From Actibacterium sp. 188UL27-1 (GTDB taxonomy: Bacteria; Pseudomonadota; Alphaproteobacteria; Rhodobacterales; Rhodobacteraceae): a stretch of DNA of 64,000 nucleotides. The position numbers and the translations under genes were made by a program. Position 1 is the first letter of the stretch. Each line of letters opens with the position of its first letter. This document shows, one piece after another, positions 16,278 to 25,734 of this stretch. The notes below the pieces were generated by a model, which made no database searches, was not told the DNA's origin, and saw nothing but the letters and a program-made list of their open reading frames with translations. The stretch lies in NCBI RefSeq assembly GCF_016901225.1, contig NZ_JAFEUL010000003.1:1-64000 (forward strand), given 5' to 3'.

Positions 16278-16685
16278 ATGGATGACTTCGATCTGGCCCA
16301 TGACGAGGTTGTACGCCTGCACGTTTTTCTGGGGGCATGGTTTCGCGGAGAACTGGCCCAGGAGGCTCTTGACCGCGACTTTGCAGATGTCCTTCACACG
16401 GAGTTCGAAAATGTGCAGCCCGCTGGTGTGGTTCTGACCCGCGCCGACATCGTCACTGGTATAACCGCGGGCCGCGGCACGAACCCCGGTTTCCAGATCA
16501 CCATCGAAGCGCCACGGCTGCTGGGGTCCTGGCCTGGATTCATTCTGTTCCAGTACATCGAACATCAGACCGGCGCGCTTGCGTCCGCGCCGGAAAACAG
16601 ACGCCTCTCAACCGTGTTATTCGAGCGGGACGGAGAACAGTTGATCTGGCGCTACTTGACTGAAGTTGGCCGAGAGATCGGCTGA
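16278..16685 (+). CDS. Small protein, possible NTF2-like fold
   Basis: This 135-residue protein starts with two helices (EVVRLHVFLGAWFRGELAQE, then ALDRDFADVLHTEF) followed by alternating strands (FILFQYIEHQTG, RLSTVLFERDGEQLIWRYLTE). That order resembles DUF4440/SnoaL-like NTF2 folds, and the ending VLFERDGEQLIWRYLTEV is typical of them. No catalytic set is clear. The base use matches neighbouring real genes better than the antisense frame does. It converges with the methyltransferase gene. Confidence 0.55.
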   Translation: MDDFDLAHDEVVRLHVFLGAWFRGELAQEALDRDFADVLHTEFENVQPAGVVLTRADIVTGITAGRGTNPGFQITIEAPRLLGSWPGFILFQYIEHQTGALASAPENRRLSTVLFERDGEQLIWRYLTEVGREIG

Positions 16686-16728
16686 TCAGGACGGGGCAAA
16701 GCCTCAACCGGCCACCGCGCGGTTACAT

Positions 16729-17367
16729 TTACGCTGTGGCGAACGTCAGTAGCAGGTTGTTGGCGGGCATGTTATCGCGTGCTACTGAAGTGAAACCAGC
16801 GCTTTCGACAACGTCCGTAACCTCTTCCACAGACTTGTAGCCAATCGCAGGATCGCGGGCACGCAAGGATGCGTCAAAGGCCTGATCCCCGTCTGACACA
16901 AACGTGGTCCCGCGTCGGAATGGGCCATACACAATAACCCGGCCGCCGTCGCTCAATGCCACACGAGCTTCGACAAAAAAGCGCCTGACCAGCACCTCCG
17001 GGATCAGATGGAACAGGTTAACGGTGAGAACGGCCTGCACAGATCCCTGTGCGATGGGCCAAGATGTGGCCACATCAACGGCCAAAGGTTCTAGCAGGTT
17101 CACAAGACGCGTGGACTGATGCCACGCCGCAATGCTTTCGCGTTGTCCAGGATCCACATCCGATGGGGTCCACTCCAAAGCGGGAAAGGCCGCGGCGAAA
17201 GCGGCAGCGTGCTGGCCGGTGCCACTGGCCACTTCCAGAACGCGCCCCGTGGACGGCAAACGTGCGCCAAGCGCTTTGATCAAGGGCACCGTGTTACGGG
17301 AAGCCGCAGGTGCTGTTCGCCTGCCATCTTCTGAAGTGTCAGCTTGTTGGATGATGTGCCGTGTCAT
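16729..17367 (-). CDS. DUF938 SAM-dependent methyltransferase
   Basis: This 212-residue class I methyltransferase has the S-adenosylmethionine motif VLEVASGTGQHAAAFA (residues about 42-57), then LEWTPSDVDPGQRESI, and the DUF938 hallmarks SRNTVPLIKAL at the N-terminus, NLFHLIPE and VIVYGPFRRG. DUF938 members have no settled substrate. The start is preceded by broken IS5 DNA, so its original promoter may have been lost. It is otherwise complete, with the expected length. Confidence 0.85.
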   Translation of the reverse strand: MTRHIIQQADTSEDGRRTAPAASRNTVPLIKALGARLPSTGRVLEVASGTGQHAAAFAAAFPALEWTPSDVDPGQRESIAAWHQSTRLVNLLEPLAVDVATSWPIAQGSVQAVLTVNLFHLIPEVLVRRFFVEARVALSDGGRVIVYGPFRRGTTFVSDGDQAFDASLRARDPAIGYKSVEEVTDVVESAGFTSVARDNMPANNLLLTFATA

Positions 17368-17639
17368 GTCGGCACGCTGTCACCCCCAAGCGGTGTCGTC
17401 CAGTCCCTTCACCAAGCCAAAGCCGCTGAAATCGCAACTTGAGATCATTAGTGCAACATGAATTGCTTCGGGCGGCCGCCGTTCTCACGGGGGGGACAAA
17501 AGTTGGGGGTGTCCGGGTAAGCTGCAGGAGTTTTTCAATCACTGGGGACTCACATGGACGTTCGGATTGCCGATCTCGAACTTCCGCGCCAAAGGTTGCG
17601 TCGATGACATCGGAAACGTACGTATGGGCAAGCGCAGTT

Positions 17640-18138
17640 AGATTGTTATCCATCATCAAATCAAACCCCAGATAGTCCAAAGTTTGTCCTGGTGCGATGT
17701 CAGTTCTCATGGGCAGTCCTGTCGCACAGACCCGGAGGTGGGCCTTGGTCGTGAACCCACCTCTCGAGCGGTCCAAACCCTGTCGCGGCGTCCCCCTTTA
17801 GCGCCCGCTGCCTGGTGGTGGGCGCGGATGACGGGACTGTCGATGATTTGCAGGACGTCCGGAACAGCTCCGCCATGGTTCAGGGCTTCGAGAATGTCCT
17901 CCCACAGCCCCGCCAGCGTCTAGCGCCGGAACGGCCTGTAAACGCTTGACCATTTGCCGAACTCTTCGGGCAGGTCCCACCAAGGCGATCCGGTGCGCGC
18001 AATCCAGAATATCCGGTCCAGAACACTGCGATGATTGGAGGGTTTGCGCCCGTTCCGGGCACGTGCAGGAAGGATGACGTGTTCAAAGAACGCCCATTCG
18101 TCGTCCGTCATCAAATCTCGTGCCAAGCCGGTCTCCAT
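17640..18138 (-). pseudogene. IS5-family transposase, nonsense and frameshift, truncated
   Basis: The N-terminus reads LMTDDEWAFFEHVILPARAR, then FWIARTGSPWWDLPEEFGKW and SSVYRPFRR, after which a TGG of relatives is TAG (about 17922). In-frame similarity continues (TLAGLWEDILEALNHGGAVP, IRAHHQAAGAKGG), then a shift at about 17795 leads into RSRGGFTTKAHLR, GLPMRTDIAPGQTLDYLGFD and LMMDNNL, where it breaks off near 17640. The rest of the apparent frame to 17339 is unrelated. It lies just beyond the end of the kynureninase gene. Confidence 0.82.
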
Positions 18139-18237
18139 CGCAGATACCAGCTTAACGCATGCCTGCGACACAGTGCGAACCCATTTCGTCAAGACAACCT
18201 AATGTCGTCTCTATGATTTCCGAGCAAACTGTTCGCT

Positions 18238-19440
18238 TTAGGTGACAAGGGCCTGTTTCTTGTATTTGTCATGCTTCCAGAGCCCATTATTGATGACGTC
18301 TTCGATAACATCGACAGCTTTCCGTACATCTGCCTCGTCAATGTATAGCGGTGTAAAACCGAAACGCATGATGTTGGGTGCGCGGAAGTCTCCGATTACA
18401 TTTCGGTCGATAAGGGCCTGCATGGCGGCGTAGCCGTTGTCGAAGGCAAATGAAACCTGGCTCCCACGCGCAGCACTGTCGCGTGGGCTGACAAGAGTGA
18501 GAGCCGGGCAGCGCGCCTCAACCTCGCGGATAAAGCAGTCAGACAGCGCCACCGAGGCGCGACGCACCTTAGCCATATCGACACTGTCCCAAAGCCCTAG
18601 CGCATGTTCCAGTGCCGTCATTTGCATGACCGGCGGGGTGCCGACGCGCATGCGACCGATACCCGGCGCTGGGCGATAATCCAGCTCAAAGGCAAAAGGC
18701 GCATCATGCCCCAGCCACCCTGCAAGGGCTGGATCTACAGTCTCAGCAATATCGCGACGCACATAGATGAAGGCTGGTGCGCCGGGACCGCCATTGAGGT
18801 ATTTGTACGTGCATCCCACGGCAAATTCGCTATTGGATGCCACGAGATCCACCGGTACGGCACCTGCACTATGTGCAAGATCCCACACCATGACAGCCCC
18901 GGCCGTGTGGGCTGCCAGTGTGATCGCATTCATGTCATGCATGCGACCTGTACGGTAATCAACCTGGGTGATCATGGCGACCGCGACGGTTTCGTCCATG
19001 GCATCCGCCACTTCTTCCGGGTCCACGATCCGCAACTCATACCCTTGATCCAACTGCCCAATCAGCCCCTGTGCCATGTAAAGATCTGATGGGAAGTTGC
19101 CGCTGTCCGACAGGATCACCCGCCGCCGGGGGCGCATCTTGAGCGCAGCAGACAGGGCTTGGTATACCTTTATGGAAAGCGTATCGCCTATCGTGACACT
19201 GCCATCCGGAGCACCAATCAGCCGGGCAACCTGATTGCCGACGCGGGCAGGCTGTTCCATCCAGCCATCGCGATTCCATCCGGTGATCAGGTGGCCCCCC
19301 CACTCCTCGGTCAACATGAATTGAAGGCGTTCACTTGTGCCTTTGGGCAGCGGGCCAAGGGAGTTGCCATCAAGATAGATCACACCCTCAGGCAGATCGA
19401 ACCGCTCCTTTATCGGCAGGTCGTGTACGGTGTTTTTCAT
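18238..19440 (-). CDS. kynU: Kynureninase
   Basis: This PLP enzyme (400 residues) cleaves L-kynurenine to anthranilate and L-alanine. Typical blocks are GVIYLDGNSLGPLPKGT, HLITGWNRDGWMEQP, SDSGNFPSDLYMAQG and VGCTYKYLNGGPGAPAF, where Lys213 is the PLP-binding lysine; MRVGTPPVMQMTALEHAL and FRAPNIMRFGFTPLY follow. I start at ATG 19440, which overlaps the kynA stop as ATGA; the longer frame to 19461 would run into kynA. As the last gene of the GntR-kynA-kynU operon it should be translationally coupled. No kynurenine 3-monooxygenase is nearby, so the product is anthranilate. Confidence 0.95.
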   Translation of the reverse strand: MKNTVHDLPIKERFDLPEGVIYLDGNSLGPLPKGTSERLQFMLTEEWGGHLITGWNRDGWMEQPARVGNQVARLIGAPDGSVTIGDTLSIKVYQALSAALKMRPRRRVILSDSGNFPSDLYMAQGLIGQLDQGYELRIVDPEEVADAMDETVAVAMITQVDYRTGRMHDMNAITLAAHTAGAVMVWDLAHSAGAVPVDLVASNSEFAVGCTYKYLNGGPGAPAFIYVRRDIAETVDPALAGWLGHDAPFAFELDYRPAPGIGRMRVGTPPVMQMTALEHALGLWDSVDMAKVRRASVALSDCFIREVEARCPALTLVSPRDSAARGSQVSFAFDNGYAAMQALIDRNVIGDFRAPNIMRFGFTPLYIDEADVRKAVDVIEDVINNGLWKHDKYKKQALVT

Positions 19441-20267
19441 AGCTGACCTCTCACGTTCCAAAGTTCGGGGAAAAGCTCCACTTCAAGCATTTTGCGCAGA
19501 TATTTCATGCCCGACGTGCCGCCGGTGCCGCGTTTGAACCCGATGATGCGTTCGACAGTGGTGACATGGTTGAAACGCCACCTGCGAAAATAGTCTTCGA
19601 TATCAACCAGCTTTTCCGCCAGTTCGTAAAGCGGCCAATGCTGATCAGGCGCGGCATAGACTTGCGCCCAGGCATCCATGATGACCGGATCGGCCATATG
19701 CGGCTGGTTGAACCGGTAGACATCTGGCGCGAAGGTCACATCAAAATGGGCGGCCAATTGATCAAGCGCCACGTGATAGAGCGACTTCCGACCCAGTTCT
19801 TGCTCAAGCATATGATGCAACGCAGGGCGATGCGCATGCACCTTCATCATGGCGGCGTTGCGGTTCCCCAAAATGAACTCGATCAGGCGGTATTGATGGG
19901 ATTGAAAGCCCGAAGACTTGCCCAGATTATCCCGAAAAGCGGTGTATTCGCTAGGGGTCATGGTGCGCAGCACATCCCAAGCGTTATTGAGCTGTTCAAA
20001 GATGCGCGCCACCCGCGATAGCATTTTGAACACGGGTGAAAAGTTGCCCCGAGCGAGTTCATCACGGGCAACCGTGATCTCATGGAGCGCAAGGCGCATC
20101 CACAGTTCAGACGTTTGATGCTGAATGATAAACAACATCTCGTCATGGGAGTCCGACTGTCGGTTTTGTGCGCCCAGGATAGGATCAAGCGCGAGGTAAT
20201 CGATGTAGGACATGTCTTTGGCAAATGACATTTGCGCCCCCTCGGCCGAGGGATCATAAGCGGTCAT
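19437..20267 (-). CDS. kynA: Tryptophan 2,3-dioxygenase
   Basis: This heme enzyme (276 residues, normal length) opens the indole ring of L-tryptophan to N-formylkynurenine. Landmarks are MLFIIQHQTSELWMRL with His50 (active-site side), EYTAFRDNLGKSSGFQSHQYR with Arg112 for substrate carboxylate, and RWRFNHVTTVERIIGF with His234 as the expected heme ligand, followed by KRGTGGTSG. It overlaps the regulator before it and kynU after it by four bases each (ATGA). No formamidase gene follows, although one is needed to convert formylkynurenine to kynurenine. Confidence 0.95.
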   Translation of the reverse strand: MTAYDPSAEGAQMSFAKDMSYIDYLALDPILGAQNRQSDSHDEMLFIIQHQTSELWMRLALHEITVARDELARGNFSPVFKMLSRVARIFEQLNNAWDVLRTMTPSEYTAFRDNLGKSSGFQSHQYRLIEFILGNRNAAMMKVHAHRPALHHMLEQELGRKSLYHVALDQLAAHFDVTFAPDVYRFNQPHMADPVIMDAWAQVYAAPDQHWPLYELAEKLVDIEDYFRRWRFNHVTTVERIIGFKRGTGGTSGMKYLRKMLEVELFPELWNVRGQL

Positions 20268-21040
20268 ATCTGGATCTCCGCATTTGGTGCCTGCAAAATC
20301 TTGGCCACTTGGGTATTGGCAGGGATCAGTGTGCTGAGCCTTTCAAAAGCCTTGATGGATAAGTTCACATGGGCTTCAACGACCGTCTTTGCTGCGGATA
20401 CATCGCGCCCGATCGCCACTTGATACAGGGCGTCATGCGGTTCGGTGGCGAGGGCCGTCGCGTAGATCTCAGCTGCTTGGGGGGCCGCATCGGGGTGGGT
20501 TTGGTGTAGATCGCGCAGACCGGTTTGAATGAACCTCTGGTAGCGGACGAGTTGATCCCTGAGCTGCCGGTGAAAGTGCAACATCCACGGTGCATCGACC
20601 CGAGCAATCAGCGCGTCATGGAATGCGTCATGCCTTCGGTTCCAAAGCGTCAATTCATCCTCAGACCCCAGCACCGACATCGGTGAAATAGCCGTTAGGT
20701 GGTGGTAAGCTCCAATCAGTCCGGCCTCCCAGCTGTCATCGCCCTGCTCCATCGCGCGCGCAAATAGTGCGCCTTCAATAATGCAGCGGCTCCGTTCCAG
20801 ATCCAGCAATTCCATGAGCGACAGGCCCGCCACGCGGAACCCCTTGTTATGTTCGATCACAACCAGTTTGTCGGCGCTCAGCCGGTTCAGGCAATCGCGG
20901 ATCGGGGTTATGCCAAGGTCATAACGCTCCGACAACGCGGGCAGGCGCAATGCGCCGCCCGGTGGCAGTTTGAGCGACAGAATATCTGCCCTCATCCGAC
21001 TATAGAGTTCACCCGATTTCGAAGGTTTATGCATCGTCAT
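20264..21040 (-). CDS. GntR-family (FCD/FadR subfamily) regulator
   Basis: This is a 258-residue regulator. The N-terminal winged helix (LYSRMRADILSLKLPPGGAL, then RYDLGITPIRDCLNRLSADK and LVVIEHNKGFRV) is followed by an all-helical FCD ligand-binding domain (about 90-230) with the metal-site pattern HDAFHDAL, HRQL and ALYQVAIGRD. It is the first gene of the kyn operon and divergent from the aminobenzoyl-CoA operon. A perfect 7-3-7 palindrome lies 35 bases before its start. Tryptophan, kynurenine or anthranilate metabolites are plausible effectors; this is inferred. Confidence 0.88.
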   Translation of the reverse strand: MTMHKPSKSGELYSRMRADILSLKLPPGGALRLPALSERYDLGITPIRDCLNRLSADKLVVIEHNKGFRVAGLSLMELLDLERSRCIIEGALFARAMEQGDDSWEAGLIGAYHHLTAISPMSVLGSEDELTLWNRRHDAFHDALIARVDAPWMLHFHRQLRDQLVRYQRFIQTGLRDLHQTHPDAAPQAAEIYATALATEPHDALYQVAIGRDVSAAKTVVEAHVNLSIKAFERLSTLIPANTQVAKILQAPNAEIQI

Positions 21041-21074
21041 GCCACCTTTACGATATCAACACTACCATTCATAC

Positions 21075-21091
21075 ATGATTTTGTAAATCAT
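21075..21091. promoter_or_regulatory. Perfect 17-base palindrome, candidate GntR operator
   Basis: ATGATTTTGTAAATCAT has 7-base arms and a TGT centre. It lies in the very AT-rich gap between the divergent GntR-kynA-kynU and monooxygenase operons, 35 bases upstream of the GntR start. Size and place suit autoregulation by an FCD-type GntR dimer. Confidence 0.5.
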
Positions 21092-21365
21092 ATATGTTTT
21101 ATAATTTTATATTTTATTTCGATTTGACAAAGGATGTGTGGCTGGCGCGTCTTTGTCCTTCAGGTCTTGGATCAGCATGCGACGGTTACAATCGTCATCC
21201 GCTGCGCAGGTGGTTTGCGCAGCCGATCAGCCCTCATCCTGTCAGCCCGTTTCGCCTTTGGCATCGTAAGCGAAATATGGATCGCGCCGACCGCTTGCTC
21301 TTGACGATCCTCCCGTAAACTTACCTTCCGCCTCGTCGCTAAAAATCTGCTTTAAACATAAAATA

Positions 21366-21395
21366 TTCTTACTTGAAATTTTAGCTCTTACTGAA
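21366..21395 (+). promoter_or_regulatory. Direct repeat upstream of the aminobenzoyl-CoA operon
   Basis: TTCTTACTTGAA (21366-21377) and CTCTTACTGAA (21385-21395) are related direct repeats offset by 19 bases, about two helix turns, and end 38 bases before the GTG start. They could bind an activator or the operon-encoded MarR. The remaining gap (21092-21365) shows nothing else I can name. Confidence 0.3.
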
Positions 21396-21433
21396 TATCG
21401 TTAACGGCGTGACATCAAAGATGAGGCGTTGAA

Positions 21434-23728
21434 GTGCGTGTAGCTTGTCTTGGCGGCGGCCCGGCTGGCTTGTATTTCGGGATTTCTTTGAAACTCCGTG
21501 ATCCAAGTGCGGAAGTTGTGGTGATCGAACGGAACCGGCCCAATGACACATTTGGCTGGGGTGTCGTTTTATCAGACGAAACGCTCGAAAACCTTGCTTT
21601 GAATGACGCCGTCAGTGCGGCATCGATCCGCAAACACTTCGCCTATTGGGACGATGTCGCGCTCGTGCATCAGGGCAAGCGGACAGTGTCCGGCGGCCAT
21701 GGGTTTTGCGGGATCGGCCGCAAGCGGCTTCTGCTTTTGTTGCAAGAGCGTGCGCGTGACTTGGGCGTCGTCCTTCAGTTTGAAACAGAAGTCGAAAGCG
21801 CGAGCGCGTATAAAGACGACTTTGATGTGGTGATCGCAGCCGATGGGTTGAACTCCAAAACCCGGATGGAGTTTGCGCACGTCTTTCAGCCAGACATCGA
21901 TCAGCGTTTGTGCCAGTTTGTCTGGCTGGGAACCCATCAAAAATTTGACGATGCCTTCACTTTTATCTTCGAAAACACTGAAAAAGGGTGGGTCTGGGCC
22001 CACGCCTATCAATTCGATGATGAGACCGCGACGTTCATTGTTGAATGCACGCAAAACACATTTGAGGCGTATGGCTTTGGTGACCTGAGCCAGCAAGAAA
22101 GCATAGCCATCTGCGAAGACATCTTCCGCGATCATCTGGGCGGGCATGCCCTGATGACGAATGCAAACCACATCCGCGGCTCTGCCTGGTTACGCTTCCC
22201 GCGCGTGCTGTGTGAGACCTGGCATCACGAAAATATCGCCTTGTTGGGCGACGCGGCGGCCACGGCACATTTCTCGATCGGTTCGGGCACAAAGCTGGCG
22301 CTTGAGGGCGCGATTGCACTGGCCGATCTCATCCATACCGAAGACACGCTGGATGCGGCCTTTGCACGCTATCAAGAAGAACGCAGGTTGGAGGTATTGC
22401 GGCTGCAATCGGCGGCGCGAAACTCTGTCGAATGGTTTGAGGGCGTGGAGCGCTACCTTGATCTCGACCCAGTACAGCTGAACTACTCACTGTTGACGCG
22501 CAGCCAGCGGATCAGTCACGAGAACCTGCGGGAACGCGATGCCAATTGGCTGGGATCTGCAGAAGCATGGTTCATGGAGCAAGCTGGCGAAGGCCATAAC
22601 ACACCCGCCCGCGCGCCAATGTTTGCACCATTCCGTTTACGTGAGATGGCGTTGAAGAACCGTATCGTGGTCTCACCCATGGCGCAGTACAAGGCCGTCG
22701 ATGGCAATCCAACCGATTGGCACCTGATCCACTACGGCGAACGTGCCAAAGGTGGTGCTGGCCTAGTCTATACCGAAATGACCTGTACGTCCGCCCATGG
22801 GCGGATCACGCCGGGTTGTCCGGGTCTTTACGCACCTGAGCATGAAGCAGCTTGGGCGCGGCTCACGAACTTTGTCCACACTGAAACCGACGCCAAGATC
22901 TGCTGCCAGATCGGTCATTCCGGGCGCAAGGGGTCCACCCGCCTTGGGTGGGACGGTATGGATCAACCGCTGACCGACGGGAATTGGCCACTGATATCAG
23001 CCTCAGCAATTCCATGGGCCGCAGGAAGTGACACGCCCAAAGCGATGGACCGCGCAGATATGGATGCCGTGCGCGATGAGTTCATCGATGCGGCGCAAAT
23101 GGCCAACCGCGCCGGTTTTGACATGATCGAACTGCATGCCGCCCACGGCTATCTCATTTCATCATTCATCTCGCCGTTGTCCAACGCACGCGATGATGAC
23201 TACAGCGGCAGCTTGGAAAACCGATTGCGCTATCCATTGGAGGTGTTTCAAGCCATGCGTGCGGTCTGGCCAGCCGACAAGCCCATGTCGGTGCGCATCT
23301 CTGCCAGTGACTGGGCCGGAGACGATGGTGTGACGGCCGACGAAGCTGTTGAAATCGCCACAGCATTCGAAGCAGCGGGCGCTGACATCATCGATGTTTC
23401 AGCCGGGCAGACTTCGACGCGGGCCATGCCTGTCTATGGCCGCATGTTCCAAACACCATTCTCAGACCGCATTCGAAATGAACGTGGAATTAAGACCATG
23501 GCCGTGGGGAATATTTATGAAGCGGATCATGTGAACTCGATCCTGATGGCGGGGCGGGCCGATCTTGTATGTTTGGCGCGACCCCATCTGGCTGACCCGT
23601 ATTGGACATTGCACGCCGCATCCGAAATTGGGGACCGCCAAGAGGTTTGGCCGAAACCTTACGAGGCCGGCCGCGATCAGGCCTGGCGTTTGGCCGACCG
23701 TGCCACCGAGATGGCGGGGAAAGTCTGA
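21434..23728 (+). CDS. 2-aminobenzoyl-CoA monooxygenase/reductase-type flavoprotein (FAD hydroxylase-OYE fusion)
   Basis: This two-domain 764-residue flavoprotein has residues 1-390 as a class A FAD monooxygenase ([51 protein letters not shown]) and about 396-764 as an Old Yellow Enzyme-type reductase ([51 protein letters not shown]). This fusion occurs in 2-aminobenzoyl-CoA monooxygenase/reductase, which hydroxylates and then reduces the ring of anthraniloyl-CoA with O2 and NAD(P)H, and in salicylyl-CoA 5-hydroxylases. The adjacent kynureninase and CoA ligase favour the aminobenzoyl substrate. The start is GTG with GAGGCG upstream. It is the first gene of an eight-gene operon. Confidence 0.88.
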   Translation: MRVACLGGGPAGLYFGISLKLRDPSAEVVVIERNRPNDTFGWGVVLSDETLENLALNDAVSAASIRKHFAYWDDVALVHQGKRTVSGGHGFCGIGRKRLLLLLQERARDLGVVLQFETEVESASAYKDDFDVVIAADGLNSKTRMEFAHVFQPDIDQRLCQFVWLGTHQKFDDAFTFIFENTEKGWVWAHAYQFDDETATFIVECTQNTFEAYGFGDLSQQESIAICEDIFRDHLGGHALMTNANHIRGSAWLRFPRVLCETWHHENIALLGDAAATAHFSIGSGTKLALEGAIALADLIHTEDTLDAAFARYQEERRLEVLRLQSAARNSVEWFEGVERYLDLDPVQLNYSLLTRSQRISHENLRERDANWLGSAEAWFMEQAGEGHNTPARAPMFAPFRLREMALKNRIVVSPMAQYKAVDGNPTDWHLIHYGERAKGGAGLVYTEMTCTSAHGRITPGCPGLYAPEHEAAWARLTNFVHTETDAKICCQIGHSGRKGSTRLGWDGMDQPLTDGNWPLISASAIPWAAGSDTPKAMDRADMDAVRDEFIDAAQMANRAGFDMIELHAAHGYLISSFISPLSNARDDDYSGSLENRLRYPLEVFQAMRAVWPADKPMSVRISASDWAGDDGVTADEAVEIATAFEAAGADIIDVSAGQTSTRAMPVYGRMFQTPFSDRIRNERGIKTMAVGNIYEADHVNSILMAGRADLVCLARPHLADPYWTLHAASEIGDRQEVWPKPYEAGRDQAWRLADRATEMAGKV

Positions 23729-23730
23729 AC

Positions 23731-24459
23731 ATGCATGTCGTCGTCACAGGTGGCGGTTCCGGTGTCGGCGCGGACGTGGCACAGACTCTGGCGGCCTCCC
23801 ACCATGCGGTGACGATCATAGGCCGCACCAAGGCGGCTTTGGCTGCACAAAAGCTGCCTCATCAAACCTGCGATGTAACAGACGCTGCGGCGGTCGAAAC
23901 CGCCTTTGCAGCTGCACGCGTGGAACAAGGGCCCATTGAGGCTGTCATTGCCAATGCAGGTGCCGCGCATTCGGTGCCTTTCCACAAGATGGATGTGATG
24001 GACCTACAGGCGATGACCGACATCAATTTGGTCGGGGTTTTCAATGTGTGGAAAGCGGCGCTGCCAGATATGCAGGCGGCCAAGGCGGGCCGCATGATCG
24101 CCGTTGCCTCGACTGCCGGCCTCAAAGGCTATCCCTACGTGTCCGGCTATTGTGCGGCAAAGCATGGCGTTATTGGCCTGACCCGCGCTCTGGCACTTGA
24201 GCTCGCCCATACCGGGATCACGGTGAACGCGGTTTGCCCTGGCTTTGTGGAAACCCCCATGCTGGTACGTTCGATCGATACCATCGTCGAAAAAACGGGG
24301 ATGACACGCGAGGACGCGGCAAGATCGCTGTCTTCGTCCAATCCGCAAAAGCGCTTTGTCCAGACCGGGGAAGTGGCAAGCGCTGTCATGTGGTTGCTGT
24401 CACCCGCGGCACAGGCGGTGAATGGGCACGCACTTAGCCTGTCTGGAGGAGAGATATGA
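23731..24459 (+). CDS. Short-chain dehydrogenase/reductase (SDR)
   Basis: This 242-residue classical SDR has the cofactor loop VVTGGGSGVGADVAQTL (TGxxxGxG), NAG in AVIANAGAAHSV, and the catalytic Ser-Tyr-Lys in AVASTAGLKGYPYVSGYCAAKHG. The acceptor end is PGFVETPML. I start at ATG 23731, two bases after the previous stop; the open frame upstream lies inside the monooxygenase gene. In this operon it could oxidise or reduce the ring keto/hydroxy group formed by the monooxygenase/reductase. This role is inferred from position. Confidence 0.88.
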   Translation: MHVVVTGGGSGVGADVAQTLAASHHAVTIIGRTKAALAAQKLPHQTCDVTDAAAVETAFAAARVEQGPIEAVIANAGAAHSVPFHKMDVMDLQAMTDINLVGVFNVWKAALPDMQAAKAGRMIAVASTAGLKGYPYVSGYCAAKHGVIGLTRALALELAHTGITVNAVCPGFVETPMLVRSIDTIVEKTGMTREDAARSLSSSNPQKRFVQTGEVASAVMWLLSPAAQAVNGHALSLSGGEI

Positions 24460-24941
24460 GCATAACGCCACACAAGGACCCGTTAGAGGCACCTTCAAAG
24501 GAACGTTTGCGGCTGTGGTTGCGCTTCTTGAAAGCCAGCCGTTCAATCGAGACCACGCTGAGAGAGAATTTTAAAGCAGACTTTAACACTACCCTGCCGC
24601 GCTTTGACGTGCTCGCGGCGCTCTCGCGTTATGCCGATGGCCTGAAGATGAGCCAGATATCTGGCGTGCTCAAGGTCTCCAATGGCAATGTCACCGGCAT
24701 CGTGGATCGTTTGGCTGAAGAGGGCTTGCTGGTGCGGGTATCCGTGCAAGGCGACCGGCGCGCGTCCCTCGTGCGGCTCACGCAGCGGGGGCAGGAAGAG
24801 TTTGCCCGTCAGGCCGTGGCGCATGAAGGATGGGTCAACGACATGCTGTCGGGTTTTGACGCTGAAATGGCGCGGGCCTTGGCCGACGACCTGCAAGCGC
24901 TGGAAACAAGCTTAGCCGCGGAACCTGACAGCGATGGTTGA
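24456..24941 (+). CDS. MarR-family regulator inside the operon
   Basis: This 161-residue winged-helix protein has the DNA-binding region [20 protein letters not shown], then [20 protein letters not shown] and [15 protein letters not shown] (residues about 65-115). It overlaps the SDR stop (ATGA), and its own stop overlaps the next start by eight bases, so it is made with the enzymes. MarR proteins of aromatic CoA pathways often sense the CoA thioester; here 2-aminobenzoyl-CoA is a plausible ligand. Together with the divergent GntR this gives the island two local regulators. Confidence 0.88.
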   Translation: MSITPHKDPLEAPSKERLRLWLRFLKASRSIETTLRENFKADFNTTLPRFDVLAALSRYADGLKMSQISGVLKVSNGNVTGIVDRLAEEGLLVRVSVQGDRRASLVRLTQRGQEEFARQAVAHEGWVNDMLSGFDAEMARALADDLQALETSLAAEPDSDG

Positions 24942-25734
24942 AATCGTCCAACATTTCAAATGCCAGATCGAAGGGCGGATCGCCCATGTCGCACTGAATC
25001 GGCCCGACCGGAAAAATCCACTCACCTTCGAAAGCTACGCAGAGCTGCGCGATTGGTTCCGGGGGCTGGTCTATCGCGACGATATCAATGTCGTGATCTT
25101 TGGAGCAAATGGAGGCAATTTTTCCTCTGGCGGAGATGTGCACGATATCATTGGCCCACTCACCCGAATGAATATGAAAGAGCTTTTGACATTCACCCGG
25201 ATGACCGGGGATTTGGTCAAAGCCATTGTTCATTGCGGAAAGCCGGTGATCGCCGCGATTGATGGGGTCTGCGTCGGGGCCGGTGCGATCATTGCCATGG
25301 CGTCAGATCTGCGGATCGCCACACCCGCAGCGAAATGTGCGTTTCTGTTCACCCGCGTAGGGTTGGCGGGGTGCGATATGGGAGCTTGTGCGATCTTGCC
25401 CCGCATCATCGGCCAAACCCGCGCGGCGGAACTGCTATATACCGGTCGGTCGATGTCGGCTGACGAAGGGTCTGCCTGGGGGTTTTACAACCAAGTGGTC
25501 CCTCAAGACGCATTAAAAAATAGCGCGACAGAGATGGCGGAACGCATCGCCGCGGGACCGAATTTTGCACATATGATGACCAAAACAATGCTCGCGCAGG
25601 AATGGTCCATGTCGATCGAACAGGCGATCGAGGCTGAAGCGCAAGCGCAGGCCATATGCATGCAAACCGGCGATTTTGAACGGGCCTACAATGCTTTCGT
25701 CGCCAAGGAAAAACCGGTGTTCGAGGGCAACTGA
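24934..25734 (+). CDS. Crotonase-fold (enoyl-CoA hydratase/isomerase family) enzyme
   Basis: This 266-residue crotonase-fold protein has the oxyanion loop [11 protein letters not shown] and [20 protein letters not shown]. The stretch [20 protein letters not shown] replaces the usual PE(x)LLG..PGAGG segment, so the first catalytic Glu of hydratases appears to be Arg here, whereas the second (AAELLYTG) is kept. It is thus unlikely to be a plain hydratase; C-C bond hydrolysis or isomerisation of a ring CoA ester is possible. The start overlaps the MarR gene by eight bases, and the stop overlaps the next start by one base (TGATG). Confidence 0.85.
   Translation: MVEIVQHFKCQIEGRIAHVALNRPDRKNPLTFESYAELRDWFRGLVYRDDINVVIFGANGGNFSSGGDVHDIIGPLTRMNMKELLTFTRMTGDLVKAIVHCGKPVIAAIDGVCVGAGAIIAMASDLRIATPAAKCAFLFTRVGLAGCDMGACAILPRIIGQTRAAELLYTGRSMSADEGSAWGFYNQVVPQDALKNSATEMAERIAAGPNFAHMMTKTMLAQEWSMSIEQAIEAEAQAQAICMQTGDFERAYNAFVAKEKPVFEGN

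Noticed and set aside
15966-16565. 199-codon minus-strand open frame over the NTF2-like gene
   Set aside because: The plus-strand frame has the better protein-like pattern; the minus frame shows no domain and no start signal.
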